The notes beneath the pieces are model-generated. The model saw only the letters and a program-made list of their open reading frames with translations, searched no databases and was not told the DNA's origin. DNA of 64,000 nt from Diphasiastrum complanatum (taxonomy: Eukaryota > Streptophyta > Lycopodiopsida > Lycopodiales > Lycopodiaceae). Made by a program: the position numbers and the translations under genes. The stretch covers positions 266,453 to 330,452 of the forward strand of contig CM055111.1 of assembly GCA_029204225.1 (NCBI GenBank). The letters run 5' to 3'. Every line of letters starts with the position of its first letter. Position 1 is the first letter of the stretch. Of this stretch, positions 51,304 to 62,951 are shown one piece after another.

Positions 51304-52736
51304 CTAGTTCAATTGGCAATTTTGACCAATATACATTTTAGACTTAGTAATAAACTTTATTTTGTTAATAAGGCCTAAGAATAGTTGATTTACTATTTTT
51401 GAAAAGTTAGACAAGTCGATCGCTGCTTTCCATTGATCAGCATCAGGTGTAGACATTGCCTCCGATACTATGTTTGGTTCCTGAATGAAGTAGCAAGCTG
51501 CATTGTCCATAAATCTGGATGGAGGTTGTCTTGGTCGATTTGATCTTCTTGGTTGAGTCTCGACCCCCTGATGTGATTCATCTTGTTGAGTTTCTGTCTC
51601 ATTTTCTGAGTTTATATCGATTTCTTGATTTTCGATCCTGTTGTCTTTTTGATACTTGTATCAGAAAAATTTTCGATACCTGTATCAAAGACCTCTTGAG
51701 CTTTTCCCTTGTGGTTGATAAATTGATTTTCCACAAAGATGACATCTCTGCTCATGAATGATTTTTTTGTTTCCAGATTGTAGATCTTGTATGCCTTGTG
51801 ATCTGGGGAGTAGCCAACAAAAATCGATTTTATGCTTTTATCATCCAGCTTCTTCCTGAGATCTTCAGAGATCTGAGCATAGGCGATGCAACCAAATACT
51901 ATAATATTCTTGAGTGATGGTTTTGATCTTGTCCACACCTCATAAGGTGTCTTGCCATTCAAGGCTTTGGTGATGGATTGATTACTGAGTTTGAAAATAA
52001 CGGACTTCTTGCATGCTTGCTGATTACATAGCTTTCACATGGAGAAGTTGGCTTGCCAACAACAGATAGATCTTGTACTAGTTTCTGAGTCGACATTTGT
52101 TGAATACTTTTAAAATTCAAATGGCCTAATTTGAAATGCCAAAGCATATCAGATGAATCGAAAGTAGAAGTGTGGAGAGCTTGACTATTGGAAGAATAAG
52201 AGTTGTTGAGTTTGTAGAGGTTGCCACTCCTTCCCTCGAAAGCTAGAATTTTTTGAGCTTTATTAAGGATGGTGCAGCCGTTTGCATCGAATTCAACCCT
52301 CCGACCTGAATTAGTGATTTTGCTAACTGAGAGCCAATTCTTGGTCAGATTTGGGACATGGAGGACGTTTGACTTCACCATTTTGAAATTCAATTCTGAC
52401 TATTCCTTCACCTTGAATCGAATGTGATGAGTTGTCTCCGAGTTGTACGACTCAAGAGTGGATGAAAGATTTATAATCTTTGAACCAATCTTGATGGAGA
52501 TTCATGTGTTGAGTTGCTCCAGAATCGAGATACCAGGAATCGATATCATGTTGTTCTCCGTCCTTGGTCATGAAGACTGTCTCAACTTCCTCTTGTTGTT
52601 GTATCGAAAAACTGGTTGAGGCTAAATTTGCTTGTTGTTGGGACTGTTTTTTCTTTTCATTGTTGAATTTCAAAGTTCTGTAGTCCTTGATCTCATGTCC
52701 AGTTCTCTTGTAGTATCTGCAAAATAATCTTTGCTT
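51304..52736 (-). pseudogene. Copia-D gag end, protease, integrase pieces, RT start
   Basis: Minus strand, from high to low coordinates: a decayed knuckle (CRYYKRTGHEIKDY, where Tyr replaces two Cys), protease DSWYLDSGATQHMN, NVLHVPNLTKNWLSVSKI and LWHFKLGHLNFKSIQQM. There is then a jump that removes the integrase core, followed by MNGKTPYEVWTRSKPSLKNI, IAYAQISEDLRKKLDDKSIK and FVGYSPDHKAYKIYN. The last piece is EAMSTPDADQWKAAID, the start of RT, after which it ends. Confidence 0.82.
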
Positions 52737-53262
52737 TGAAGGCACTTCAGAGTATGGCTTGATTTACAGGAAGCATGATGGTTTACCTGAGTTGTGTGGC
52801 TATGTGGATGTGGACTGGGGAGGTGACTATGATGATCGTAGATCCACCACATGATATATATTCCAGTTTTGTGGTCATTGTTTTTCCTGGTCTAGTAAGA
52901 AACAAAGTGCAATTGCTCTTTCCACCATAGAAGCAGAGTATAAGGCAATGTGTAGTGCTGCACAAGAAGCTATATGGTTGAGACAAATCTTGGAAGAGAT
53001 TGGCATGAAGCAGAAAAATTCCACAACTTTACATAGCGACAGTCAGAGTGGCATTCAGCTAGCAAAGAATCCAGTGTTCCATGCGAGAACTAAACACATT
53101 GAGATTCAATATCACTTCATACGTGAAAGACTACTAAGTCGTGAAATTCATGTTGTTCATTGTAGCACAGAAGAACAACTAGCTGATATTTTCACTAAGC
53201 CACTTACTGGAGAAAAGTTTGATAAGTTTAGATCAAAACTTTCTGTATTTAAAGTTTGTTGA
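52737..53262 (+). pseudogene. Copia-D RNase H, opposite strand
   Basis: The plus strand reads LCGYVDVDWGGDYDDRRSTT, a stop, then [40 protein letters not shown] and QLADIFTKPLTGEKFDKFRS with a natural stop. It meets the minus-strand Copia-D block head-on at about 52737. Confidence 0.85.
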
Positions 53263-53589
53263 CTTTAAAGCTATGTATATGACTGTATAAAAAGTGACTC
53301 TACTTTAAGGGAGAGATTTAGAATTAAAGTTAGAATCACCGTGTTACTGTACTGTGGGTCCTATCAGTGGATAAGGATCAGTTGGCCTCGCCACGAGGCA
53401 AGTCGACGGGACACGCGTCCCGCCAACGGCAACCTGGGTCATGCATGGGTTGCCTAAGTGAACAACTATATGTACAGTGTAATTTCATTTTGAGAAATAC
53501 AGTTGCTATGTGAGCTTGCTGAGGAGAGTGATTTTCTGTCTATGTTACTGTGTAGCATGATCTGTGTTCCTGTGCAAAGCAAATTCTAA
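53263..53589 (+). repeat. Sequence after RNase H, possible Copia-D 3' LTR
   Basis: A purine run (AAGGGAGAG, near 53308) follows the RNase H stop, as a polypurine tract would. The next 270 bp contain no ORF and could be LTR, but no second copy is available to define its ends. Confidence 0.35.
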
Positions 53590-53936
53590 GTATTGTAAGT
53601 CAGTTTATGGCAGCACCTACGGAAACACATTGGAAGGCAGCTAAACGCATTTTGCGTTATGTGAAAGGAAGACACTTCAGAGTATGGCTTGATTTACAGG
53701 AAGCATGATAGTTTACCTTAGTTGTGTGGCTATGTGGATGCGGATTGGGGAGGTGACTATGATGATCGTAGATCCACCACAAGGTATGTATTCCAATTTT
53801 GTGGTAGTTGTTTTTCTGGTCTAGTAAGAAGCAAAGTACAATTGCTCTTTCCACAACAAAAGCAGAGTATAAGGCAATGTGTATTGCAGCACAGGAAGCT
53901 ATATGGTTGAGACAAATCTTGGAAGAAATTGGCTTA
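53590..53936 (+). pseudogene. Second copy of the Copia-D RT end and RNase H start
   Basis: FMAAPTETHWKAAKRILRYV is followed by LCGYVDADWGGDYDDRRSTT. From 'acttcagagtatggcttg' onward it is nearly identical to 52741-52985, about 925 bp away. It ends abruptly after the LEEIGL codons. The stretch 53937-54655 has no recognisable gene. Confidence 0.8.
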
Positions 53937-54655
53937 ATATTCATCTTAAAATCAGAAAAAGAATTTTGATGAAGATTCTAGGATAATATCTTAAAAAATA
54001 TCTACAACTACCTTTTATTGTAGTTATTACAACCGCCTCATTATAGTTAATGCATGTACAAAGTGGGCAGACTGTCAACGTGAAGTCGTTGGTTCGGATT
54101 TAGTCCAGACAATATTGAAATTTACAAGTATCAAGAAATATACACTGACTCGAAAAATACTGACTCAAAAAATATAGAGTTTTTCGAGTCTATCCAGTAT
54201 CGAAAAACTATGAAAACTTCGATCCTGAATTTTCCAATCCCTTGAACAGAAATTCGAGCCTTTTGTTCTAGTTTACCAGGATGCTCATTATTGAACGGAT
54301 TTGAGGCTGAGCATCGAATTCCAACAGAGGTCACATATAGGCTTATTACCAATGTGTGAGGAAGAAGTTGAGAGTGACATTGTCAATACCAAGTAATTGA
54401 GTGAAACTTTACACCTTAAGCAAATTGCTTAAAACCTTACTATACTTGGATGCTTTGTGATGTTAATTGGTGTAGTTGCTATTGTTGGTAGCATTGGATT
54501 ATTATCTTTGTTTGGATGGTCTATCAAGTTGCACAATTTTTCCCCACTAAAGACCCTCATTGTCCATGATATGTTCGCCTTTCAAATTCCTCGTTGTCTC
54601 TCATCATTCTCTCCATGCATAGGATCTTCATTGACTAAATAATCATTGGTCATCT

Positions 54656-55700
54656 ATGGAGTCCATCCTAATACTCCAAGATGTAATAAACATAGTACTT
54701 GGAATTGAGGAAGAGCCTCAAGTACAAGCTGAAGTACGAAAATGTAAAAAGAGAGCTAGGATTGCTCTTCATTTTATAAAAATAAATGTCTCTAATGAGA
54801 TCTTAAGAGAAATTGGATCTTGCACAACTTCCAAAGAAGCTTGGCATGCACTCAAGGCTATCTATGAGGCTAAGAACACTTCTAGAATTCTTACTCTTAG
54901 GAATCGAATTTTTCAAAGTTTCCAAAGAGTGCATCTAACTATGTATTGAGGATCAAAGATCTTCATAGGGGGCTTGCTTGTGTTGGAGTCACAATCAACC
55001 AAGATGAGCTAATACAAGTCATTCTTAATGGCTTGAAAGAAGATTATGATAACCTTGTTCAATCCTTTGCTATCAAGGAGGAGTTACCCAACTTGGAGAC
55101 TCTTCAAGTAATTCTTAATTTCCGAGGAAGCAAGACAAGAGTACAAACTTTTGAGGATGAACAAGCTAAAACATATTGAAGATGGCAAAGCTCTCTTTGT
55201 CAAGGACAAGCATAAAAGAAGGAGCAAGAATGAACAATATCAAGCCTTCAACAAAGACAAAGCAAAGGACAAAGAAAAAGATGGAGAAGAAGATGATTCA
55301 TCTCAACCTTCTACCTCCAAGTTCACGAAGAAAAAGATCAAGTTTTTTTTGTGGCAAAAAAGAGCACTATGCAACTAATTTCTTCAAGAAGAAGAATCAA
55401 GACAATCAAGCCAACATCATCAATGAGGAATAAGAAGACGCTTTATGGTGTCAAGTTTCTCCTCTACACCCTTCAAGAAGGATGGATCTTGGTATATTGA
55501 TATTGGTGCTTCATCACATATGTTGCTCCAAGAATTCTTTTGATTCTATTGTATATACACAACAAATGATCATGAATGTACTATTGAAGGAATTGGGAGT
55601 ATTCCCTTGAAGCTTCTAAGATTTTATCTCTTTCCAATAGTCTTTTTGTTCCTAGACTCACAAAGAATGTTATTAATGTTGGAAAGTTGTTTGATGATGG
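54656..55700 (+). pseudogene. Copia-E gag and protease remnant
   Basis: MESILILQDVINIVLGIEEE is followed by KINVSNEILREIGSCTTSKE and IYEAKNTSRILTLRNRIF. After a frame change come [20 protein letters not shown], then a damaged knuckle (CGKKEHYATN), protease remnant SWYIDIGASSHM (DIG instead of DSG) and NSLFVPRLTKNVINVGKL. It stops near 55700. No LTR pair is found. Confidence 0.8.
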
Positions 55701-56409
55701 TCTTCATGTGTGTTGGACATTAAGCCCACAGTTGCCTCCTTGATGAACCATAACTTAGACAACCAATTACTTGAAGAACATCTACAACGGACTTCCGGCT
55801 GATCGCCAACAAAGGGTAACCAATCCCATTATAATTTTAAGTTTAGATGCTAAGTTTAATAACTTGAAGTATTGAAGACTTGGCCATCTTCAAGGAGCTC
55901 CACAAAACTTGCATTTAGAACAAGTCTGCAGATTTACATTATTTTAGAACAGTGTGCATAAAAATACACTAAGTGTCGCAGTTCACATTTTTTGCACTTT
56001 CCCAAAAACTGCAACACTTATCTTCGACTTCTTCCGTTCAACTATTTTGATGAAGTCAACTTATTCACAGTTCAACAGTTTAACTATTTTCAAACACCTT
56101 CGCCCCTTTTCGCATTTTTCCAAAAAATGCGAAGAGAGGGAAAATTCTAGGTGGTCCTCTATTTTTAAGAGTTAAACTGTTAAAGACACCTTCACCAACT
56201 TTTTAAGGGCACCTTCGGCTTTCCCGAAAAGAGCGAAAGAGTTGAATTGTTAAAGAGATCTTCGCTTTTTCTGAGGGCACCTTCAATTTTCTAAGGGCGC
56301 CTTAAACTTATTTAGGACACCTTCGGCTTTTTTGCAAAAACCCGAAGAGAGAGAGAGAAAAAAATGTCAAAGGTCGTCTAAAATGAACGAGGAACGTTCC
56401 CAGCCACTT
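55701..56409. other. Non-coding stretch with recurring CACCTTC motif
   Basis: It begins TGTTGGACATTAAGCCCAC, which could be an LTR edge. From 56094 to 56330 the motif family [ag][ag]CACCTTC or GGCGCCTT appears at irregular spacing, often followed by 'ggctttt'. No gene is seen. Confidence 0.4.
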
Positions 56410-57234
56410 CAAACTCCCAAAATACTTGGCTAAGATCTTTGCACAACAAGCTACAAAAGCTAGAAATGGCAAAGCATCCTAATGCTACCTTTGATACACA
56501 TGAACTTGACAAAGCATTCAAGAGACAAAAGAAACTAATAAAAGGTACTGATGGCAGCCAAAAACAACAGCATACCAGCCCTACAACAACAGCCTACCAC
56601 TTTTGGAAACCTCTTAAGATCATACACAAAAGCTTGAAGACAATACACAAAGCAATGCTCTCAATGGAGGAAAAAACTATGACAATGATCTATTGATCTC
56701 TCTCAACAATACAATAAGTTTCTCCAACCTGTTCTCCACGAATTTCAGCCTAATATAGGTGAGAGAGATGACTCTCTCTCCTCTCTCTAGAACTTAGGAC
56801 CCTAATTTAGGGCACCAGTAGCCTAAAATAGCCAATTTTGGCCTATATGTCCAAATAACATGATTTTGGTGTCATTTCGAAGGTCCTGAAGTTTGAGACT
56901 TCTTCAACATGAAATATATACTAAAATAAAAGTATCTAGGCCTCTTTCACACGTGTGAAATGCTGGATCCAAAACTATGTACAAAAATTGCCAATTTAGG
57001 CCTCAAACTAGCTAGGAAATGTTGACAATTTTCACACTTTCTAGCAAACTTTGAATTTGAATTTGATTTTTTTTTTTTGTTGGACGATGTTCATGCTCAA
57101 TGCCAAAATCTATAGCGCCATGAATGTGCCACAAGATTCTCATTGCCCACACCAGCTCCAATGTTCTTCACTAGGAGTTTGCATTACATGACTAAGCTCA
57201 TAAACACAATGGTTAGGCTTAGTAAATTTTCACA
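56410..57234 (-). repeat. Copia-C2 3' LTR, outer end missing
   Basis: It matches 62015-62951 from 'caaactcccaaaatacttgg' to 'aaattttcaca'. It carries only a short CT run near 56771-56790, where the 5' LTR has over 120 bp of CT. Confidence 0.9.
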
Positions 57235-57244
57235 CTCCCTCTTC
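57235..57244 (-). other. Copia-C2 polypurine tract
   Basis: GAAGAGGGAG on the minus strand immediately before the LTR, identical to the tract of Copia-C1. Confidence 0.85.
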
Positions 57245-57247
57245 AAC

Positions 57248-59242
57248 TCAACTTGCTAGTCTTACAACACTACTTTGCTCCAACCTAAGAATGATCTCCA
57301 TCATGATAAAAGATCTCTTCTCAAGTGTTCTAATATGTACAATATGAAGTACAACATAATTGCTATAGATAATAGTGTCCATATAGGATGCTTCACTATT
57401 TCTTACATCAATTTTATATAGAATGGTGAACAGGATACATGTAAAAGAACATAGAATCATAATGAAAGGATTCCTCCATGTATCCACCTTTGAATTCTTT
57501 GTAAAACAACAGCAAACAAGTTGTAAGTGAAAGTAACCAACAAGTGTTTGCATGCCTCCTCCACATTCCACTATGCCCATAATGAATGCACCATGTATCT
57601 CCTTGAATGAACCTCCATCACCACCTTGCCTTTGTAGATCTCCAATCCATGAAAGCCCTTGAGTGAATGAATGCCAAAATGATGTGTTCTCTGCTCCATT
57701 TGAATGAGCAAAACCTGAACTTGAAATACTTGAAGTATCTACACAAGATTTGCATACAACCCTTGATCCTACATTGTCAACAATTTGCCAATTTGCCAAC
57801 ACTAGGATGCTAGATCTTGAACTTTGCCCAAAAGTAAACATATTGACCACTTCAATATCTTTCAAGATTTGAATGAATGCATGTACTTGATCATAACAAC
57901 CAGCAATGATAACTATTCCATCTCCAAGATCCAAAGGATGCAAATCTATGGAACTAGTTTCATTGAATTTTGACAATTCCAACACATTGACATGACAATG
58001 TTCATACATGAGATTAAACAAATAAGGTAGAGTAAAAGGACACTTCCTTGCTGCTTCAAGAACCTTACTTGAACCTTCAAGAACCTGTAAAAACAAATCC
58101 AAAATGCTTTGCCCATGTGGCTCCCCTTTGATGCTTTTGACTAGCTTCCATTTGCTACTTGTCTCTTGGTGTTGAAGAAACAATTCAAGATCAACATCTT
58201 GATCTTCCAATAAAACATCAAGGACTTTGCATTTATAAACATCTTCAGATCTGAACCTCTGAAGATACTCCCTCTCAAACACATGATTAACATCCCACAA
58301 GATCTCATCATTGCTTGATTTCAACCTTTTACTATAGTTAGTGAAAACAATGTCACGATCATAAACCAAAAGATAGATTTCTACAATTCTATCCAACATG
58401 AAGTAGAGTAGATGAAGTTGAGTATCAAACCTAATCAAACCAGCCCATTTGAGCTCAAACCAAACCTCAATGAGCTCACCAATGAAATCTTCCTTGCCTT
58501 GGAGAAATTGCCACTTGAGTTGCTCCATGTAGTCTTCTTCATCCAACCTTTTGCCATCTTGATCATGCATGAACACTCCACCACAATCATAGCAACCTTT
58601 TAATTGATGAATAGATGTAAGATCCATGCCTTGAATCTTCCCAAGAGTCACTCTTCCTTTGCCCTTTCCTTCACAAGACTCCCTCTTAATGATCACACCA
58701 CAAAAGTTAGCAATGTCCCTCTTGATAGTTGCATCATAAGAAATGGAAGAATCTCGAACATTAGAAGCCATGAAAAGAATACATAGTTCCTTCAACCTAA
58801 GAATGATTGAAGTACTTTTTCTTGTCAAACCTGGACTTCTAATCAATGATATAGGTAATGATAATGAACCCTCACTATCATTCACAAAAGCATCACTCAA
58901 AGTACATCCTACTTTGAACACTTCACATTCATCTCTCCCTTTTGACTTGAGATCTTCCTCACCAAGTCTCACGATAGTACCTTTTGATCTACTTTCTTTA
59001 TGAATACATGTGACACCACTTGTTTCACAAATGACTTTTTTGGACTCATCACATAAAGATACAAAAGAAACTTTTTCTTCAATCATGCTCAAAGCACCAT
59101 CTCTTTCCAAATGAGTAAATAAGTCATTAGCAACAACCATTTCCAAAGAAGAGTTTTCATCACCTCCATTGATGAAGTTAGCTCTCTTCTTACCTTTTTT
59201 CATTTTTTCACTTTCCATGTAGTTCCATTGAAGAGCCACCAA
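57248..59242 (-). CDS. Copia-C2 664-codon ORF, acquired module of unknown function
   Basis: An uninterrupted frame starting at 59242, or more plausibly at the internal MESEKMKKGKKRANF a few codons on, and ending just inside the polypurine tract. It overlaps the end of the gag-protease frame by about 35 bases in another frame. No catalytic motif of integrase, reverse transcriptase or RNase H is present. The first 340 residues are charged, with CYDCGGVFMHDQDGKRLDEE and WQFLQGKEDFIGELIEVWFE. From about residue 340 onward it is colinear with the Copia-C1 module: [71 protein letters not shown]. Possible origins are a captured host gene or a strongly diverged accessory ORF. I do not recognise it. 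Confidence 0.75.
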   Translation of the reverse strand: MVALQWNYMESEKMKKGKKRANFINGGDENSSLEMVVANDLFTHLERDGALSMIEEKVSFVSLCDESKKVICETSGVTCIHKESRSKGTIVRLGEEDLKSKGRDECEVFKVGCTLSDAFVNDSEGSLSLPISLIRSPGLTRKSTSIILRLKELCILFMASNVRDSSISYDATIKRDIANFCGVIIKRESCEGKGKGRVTLGKIQGMDLTSIHQLKGCYDCGGVFMHDQDGKRLDEEDYMEQLKWQFLQGKEDFIGELIEVWFELKWAGLIRFDTQLHLLYFMLDRIVEIYLLVYDRDIVFTNYSKRLKSSNDEILWDVNHVFEREYLQRFRSEDVYKCKVLDVLLEDQDVDLELFLQHQETSSKWKLVKSIKGEPHGQSILDLFLQVLEGSSKVLEAARKCPFTLPYLFNLMYEHCHVNVLELSKFNETSSIDLHPLDLGDGIVIIAGCYDQVHAFIQILKDIEVVNMFTFGQSSRSSILVLANWQIVDNVGSRVVCKSCVDTSSISSSGFAHSNGAENTSFWHSFTQGLSWIGDLQRQGGDGGSFKEIHGAFIMGIVECGGGMQTLVGYFHLQLVCCCFTKNSKVDTWRNPFIMILCSFTCILFTILYKIDVRNSEASYMDTIIYSNYVVLHIVHIRTLEKRSFIMMEIILRLEQSSVVRLAS

Positions 59243-60835
59243 GACTTGGAAATCTATGGGTAGAAGGGTTCAAACATGATACTAATTTAGCACCACATGA
59301 CTCCATTTGACTAGTAGGTAGCACTAGTCCATCTTCAAGATCCAATAAATTCAAAACATTGATCATAGATTCACCAAAAGTTGACAATTTAGCACAACAA
59401 TAACTATCTCCAAGAAGCTCATTAGATCTCAACCTAGATCTAGCATAAGGAAGTTCTTTAGACTTTGCATAAGATCTACCAATCTTATTGATGCTAGGGA
59501 TTGACTTTTGAAAGTTGAGAGAACCACCAACATCCATTTCATTCCTCTTGTTAGACATAACAAATGCATCAAGCTTGTAAAGTCTACCTTGTCTATTGCC
59601 CCTAGCAATCAAGACATCTCCCTTAGTAATGAAGCAAACATCCCCAAAAAACTTTGTCTTGTACCCTTTTTTTAACATTTGACCAACACTTAGCAAATTT
59701 CTTGAAAGTGAATGAATGTAAAGAACACCATCAAGCCTTACATTCCTATTAGTAGAAAGGCAAATAGGAATTGAGCCAATACCTTTGATCATACACTCAC
59801 CACCATTTGGCATATGAACGACTTTCTTGGTTCCAACATAAGAGATCAAAGAAGTAAAGAACCCCTTGTGACTAGTCATGTGTGAACTAGATCCACTATC
59901 TATCCACCATGAATCCTTGTCACTTCCACTTGACATTAGACTTGAAGAACACATCATGAGGAAATCACAAGAATCTAGATCCTCATTAGAAGTACAAAAG
60001 TTGTTTTGCTTGCTACCTTCATTACTTTGCTTCTTATGACATTCATTTGCAAAATGACCTTTTATCCCACAATAAAAGCACTTGAACTTTGACTTGTCTT
60101 TCTTTCTAAAAGAAGTAGAAGAGGAGGAGGAAGAGTGATCATCATGATCCGAGTTACCACCTTTGGACCATTTCCCTTTGCCTTTACCTTTGCCTTTGCC
60201 TTTGCCTTTTGTGAAGAAAGCCTCTTCACCTCCACCTTGCAAGGATGCACCATCAAGCTTTGATTGCAACCTATGTTCTTCAGCCAATAAGATTTCTTGC
60301 AAGTCAACCACACTTAGCAGGACTCTTTGAATGGCAAAACTTTGCACAAGGTTAGCATGTTCATCTAGCAAATCATTCAACATAACCTGGACTATTTCAC
60401 CATCTTTTATGCTTTCATCAATGCATGCTAGATCATCACTTAAGGACTTAACCCTCAAGACAAATGCATGAGCACTTTCACCCTCTCTTTGTCTACTAGA
60501 AAATATTTGTCTCTTTAGGGTCAATACCCTGGATGTGGACTTTGATTCAAAGATCTTCTTCAAGGCATTCCATGCCTCACTTGCACTTTGATTATTACCA
60601 ACTCCTTGAGAAGTTCATTGGTAACATTCATTTTAATGCTATGAAGAGCCCTTTTGGCCTTCTTATCAAAACTTTGTTGCTCTTGAACTATGGGTAGTCT
60701 CTCTTCAGTTCCTGCAACTATGTCTATGAGTTCATTCAACTCACGTAAGGATTCCATCCTCACTTTTCAGGTAGAGTAGTTTGATGAACTCAACCTATCA
60801 TTAGTTTCTAACATGATCCCACCCTTGGAAGCCAT
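59208..60835 (-). pseudogene. Copia-C2 gag and protease
   Basis: The start MASKGGIMLETNDRLSSSNY at 60835 is followed by an in-frame TGA where Copia-C1 has Trp ([10 protein letters not shown]). After it comes VRMESLRELNELIDIVAGTE, then a frame change near 60595. A long frame follows with [18 protein letters not shown], a Lys-Gly hexanucleotide repeat ([14 protein letters not shown]), the CCHC knuckle [14 protein letters not shown] and protease DSWWIDSGSSSHMTSH. After NLLSVGQMLKKGY and LYKLDAFV only a scrap of the pre-integrase region (KELPYARSRLRS) remains. Confidence 0.88.
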
Positions 60836-61980
60836 GAGTATAATGATTCTTCAACTTTTAGGCTCTGTCCTAATGCACCTAGCACTCACTTTCCTCTCAA
60901 AAAATGATGGATAAGGAGATCTCAGAAGATCTAGGACCCTAAAACACTTATATCTTGAACCTGGCTGGTTTCCAAGCATAGAAAGGAAGATTGAAACACA
61001 TGAAACACTTTGCACACACTAAGAATGGATTACAAACTCAAACCAGCTTGAACACACTCTTGCTTAAGCTCTCAAACGTTCCAGAAAGTGACCAAATCAA
61101 GTTATGGTGTGAAGAGTTACTTGCATTCTTATAAAATACACAAGACTAGGCTGCCAAGAATACCTAGAATTGAACAAACTTGATCAACATATGATCAACA
61201 CACTAACATATTGATTCAACCTGTAAAACCACATGTAAACCACACTTCTAAAAGCTTATAAACTCCAACAAATGATAAATACAAGCTTTAGAGGTGAATG
61301 AAAGAGCACACTTAGTGAATCACAAGACTAGCTTCACTAGCTTGTCAAATCTTGGTGTTTAGATGTAGATCTAAGATCACTTCTCATGAGAATGTTCCTC
61401 AACCTGTTAAGAACCTGAAAACACATTTTCATAATGGTTAAAACCTTCCAGAAAATGCTCCAATCAAATTACATAAGGAGAATTACTTACATGCTCAACA
61501 AAGTACACCAAAATTTATGCAAAAGATTGTTGACAATCTGTTCACCCAAAAGGGCATCTTTCATCCAAGTGAGAGCTTTGCTCAGCCTTTTGGAGAAAGA
61601 CAAAATCACTCAAAGAGTATTTGTCATCCACTTAAGGAGAAGGTTCATCCACTTAAGGAGAGTATTCATCCACAAAGGAGAGTGTTCATCCACAGAAGTG
61701 GAGATTGTCAACAATACATTGAACTGAACATTGTTAGTATTGAATATGCACAAGCCTCACAATCAACAAATGATTAGGTGTTATGATCTGATCCAAAATA
61801 GCTTCTTCTCAACCTCCGATCTTCAATAGACCTGAAATATTCTTTTGATCCACAAGTTCAACTCACAAAACAAAGGTTAGTAAGATTTGATCAACAATGG
61901 AATGCATAATCATGCTAGAACTTGATCAAACATCCAAATATCACCATAAATGAAAATTTTACTAAAAATAATAGCCAACT
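60836..61980 (-). other. Copia-C2 leader
   Basis: Untranslated leader between the primer binding site and gag. Near 61628-61700 it holds four short repeats of 'catccac.taaggaga' type at about 20-21 bp spacing. No gene. Confidence 0.6.
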
Positions 61981-61993
61981 AGCTCTGATACCA
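61981..61993 (-). other. Copia-C2 primer binding site
   Basis: TGGTATCAGAGCT on the minus strand directly abuts the 5' LTR. Confidence 0.9.

Positions 61994-62951
<958 letters not shown>

Noticed and set aside
57248-59242. The 664-codon ORF as an ordinary host gene unrelated to the element
   Set aside because: It starts at the end of gag-protease, ends at the polypurine tract, lies between matching LTRs and shares a module with a second element of the family.
60170-60215. Six-base tandem repeat as a separate minisatellite feature
   Set aside because: It is an in-frame Lys-Gly repeat of gag that also occurs in Copia-B2 gag.
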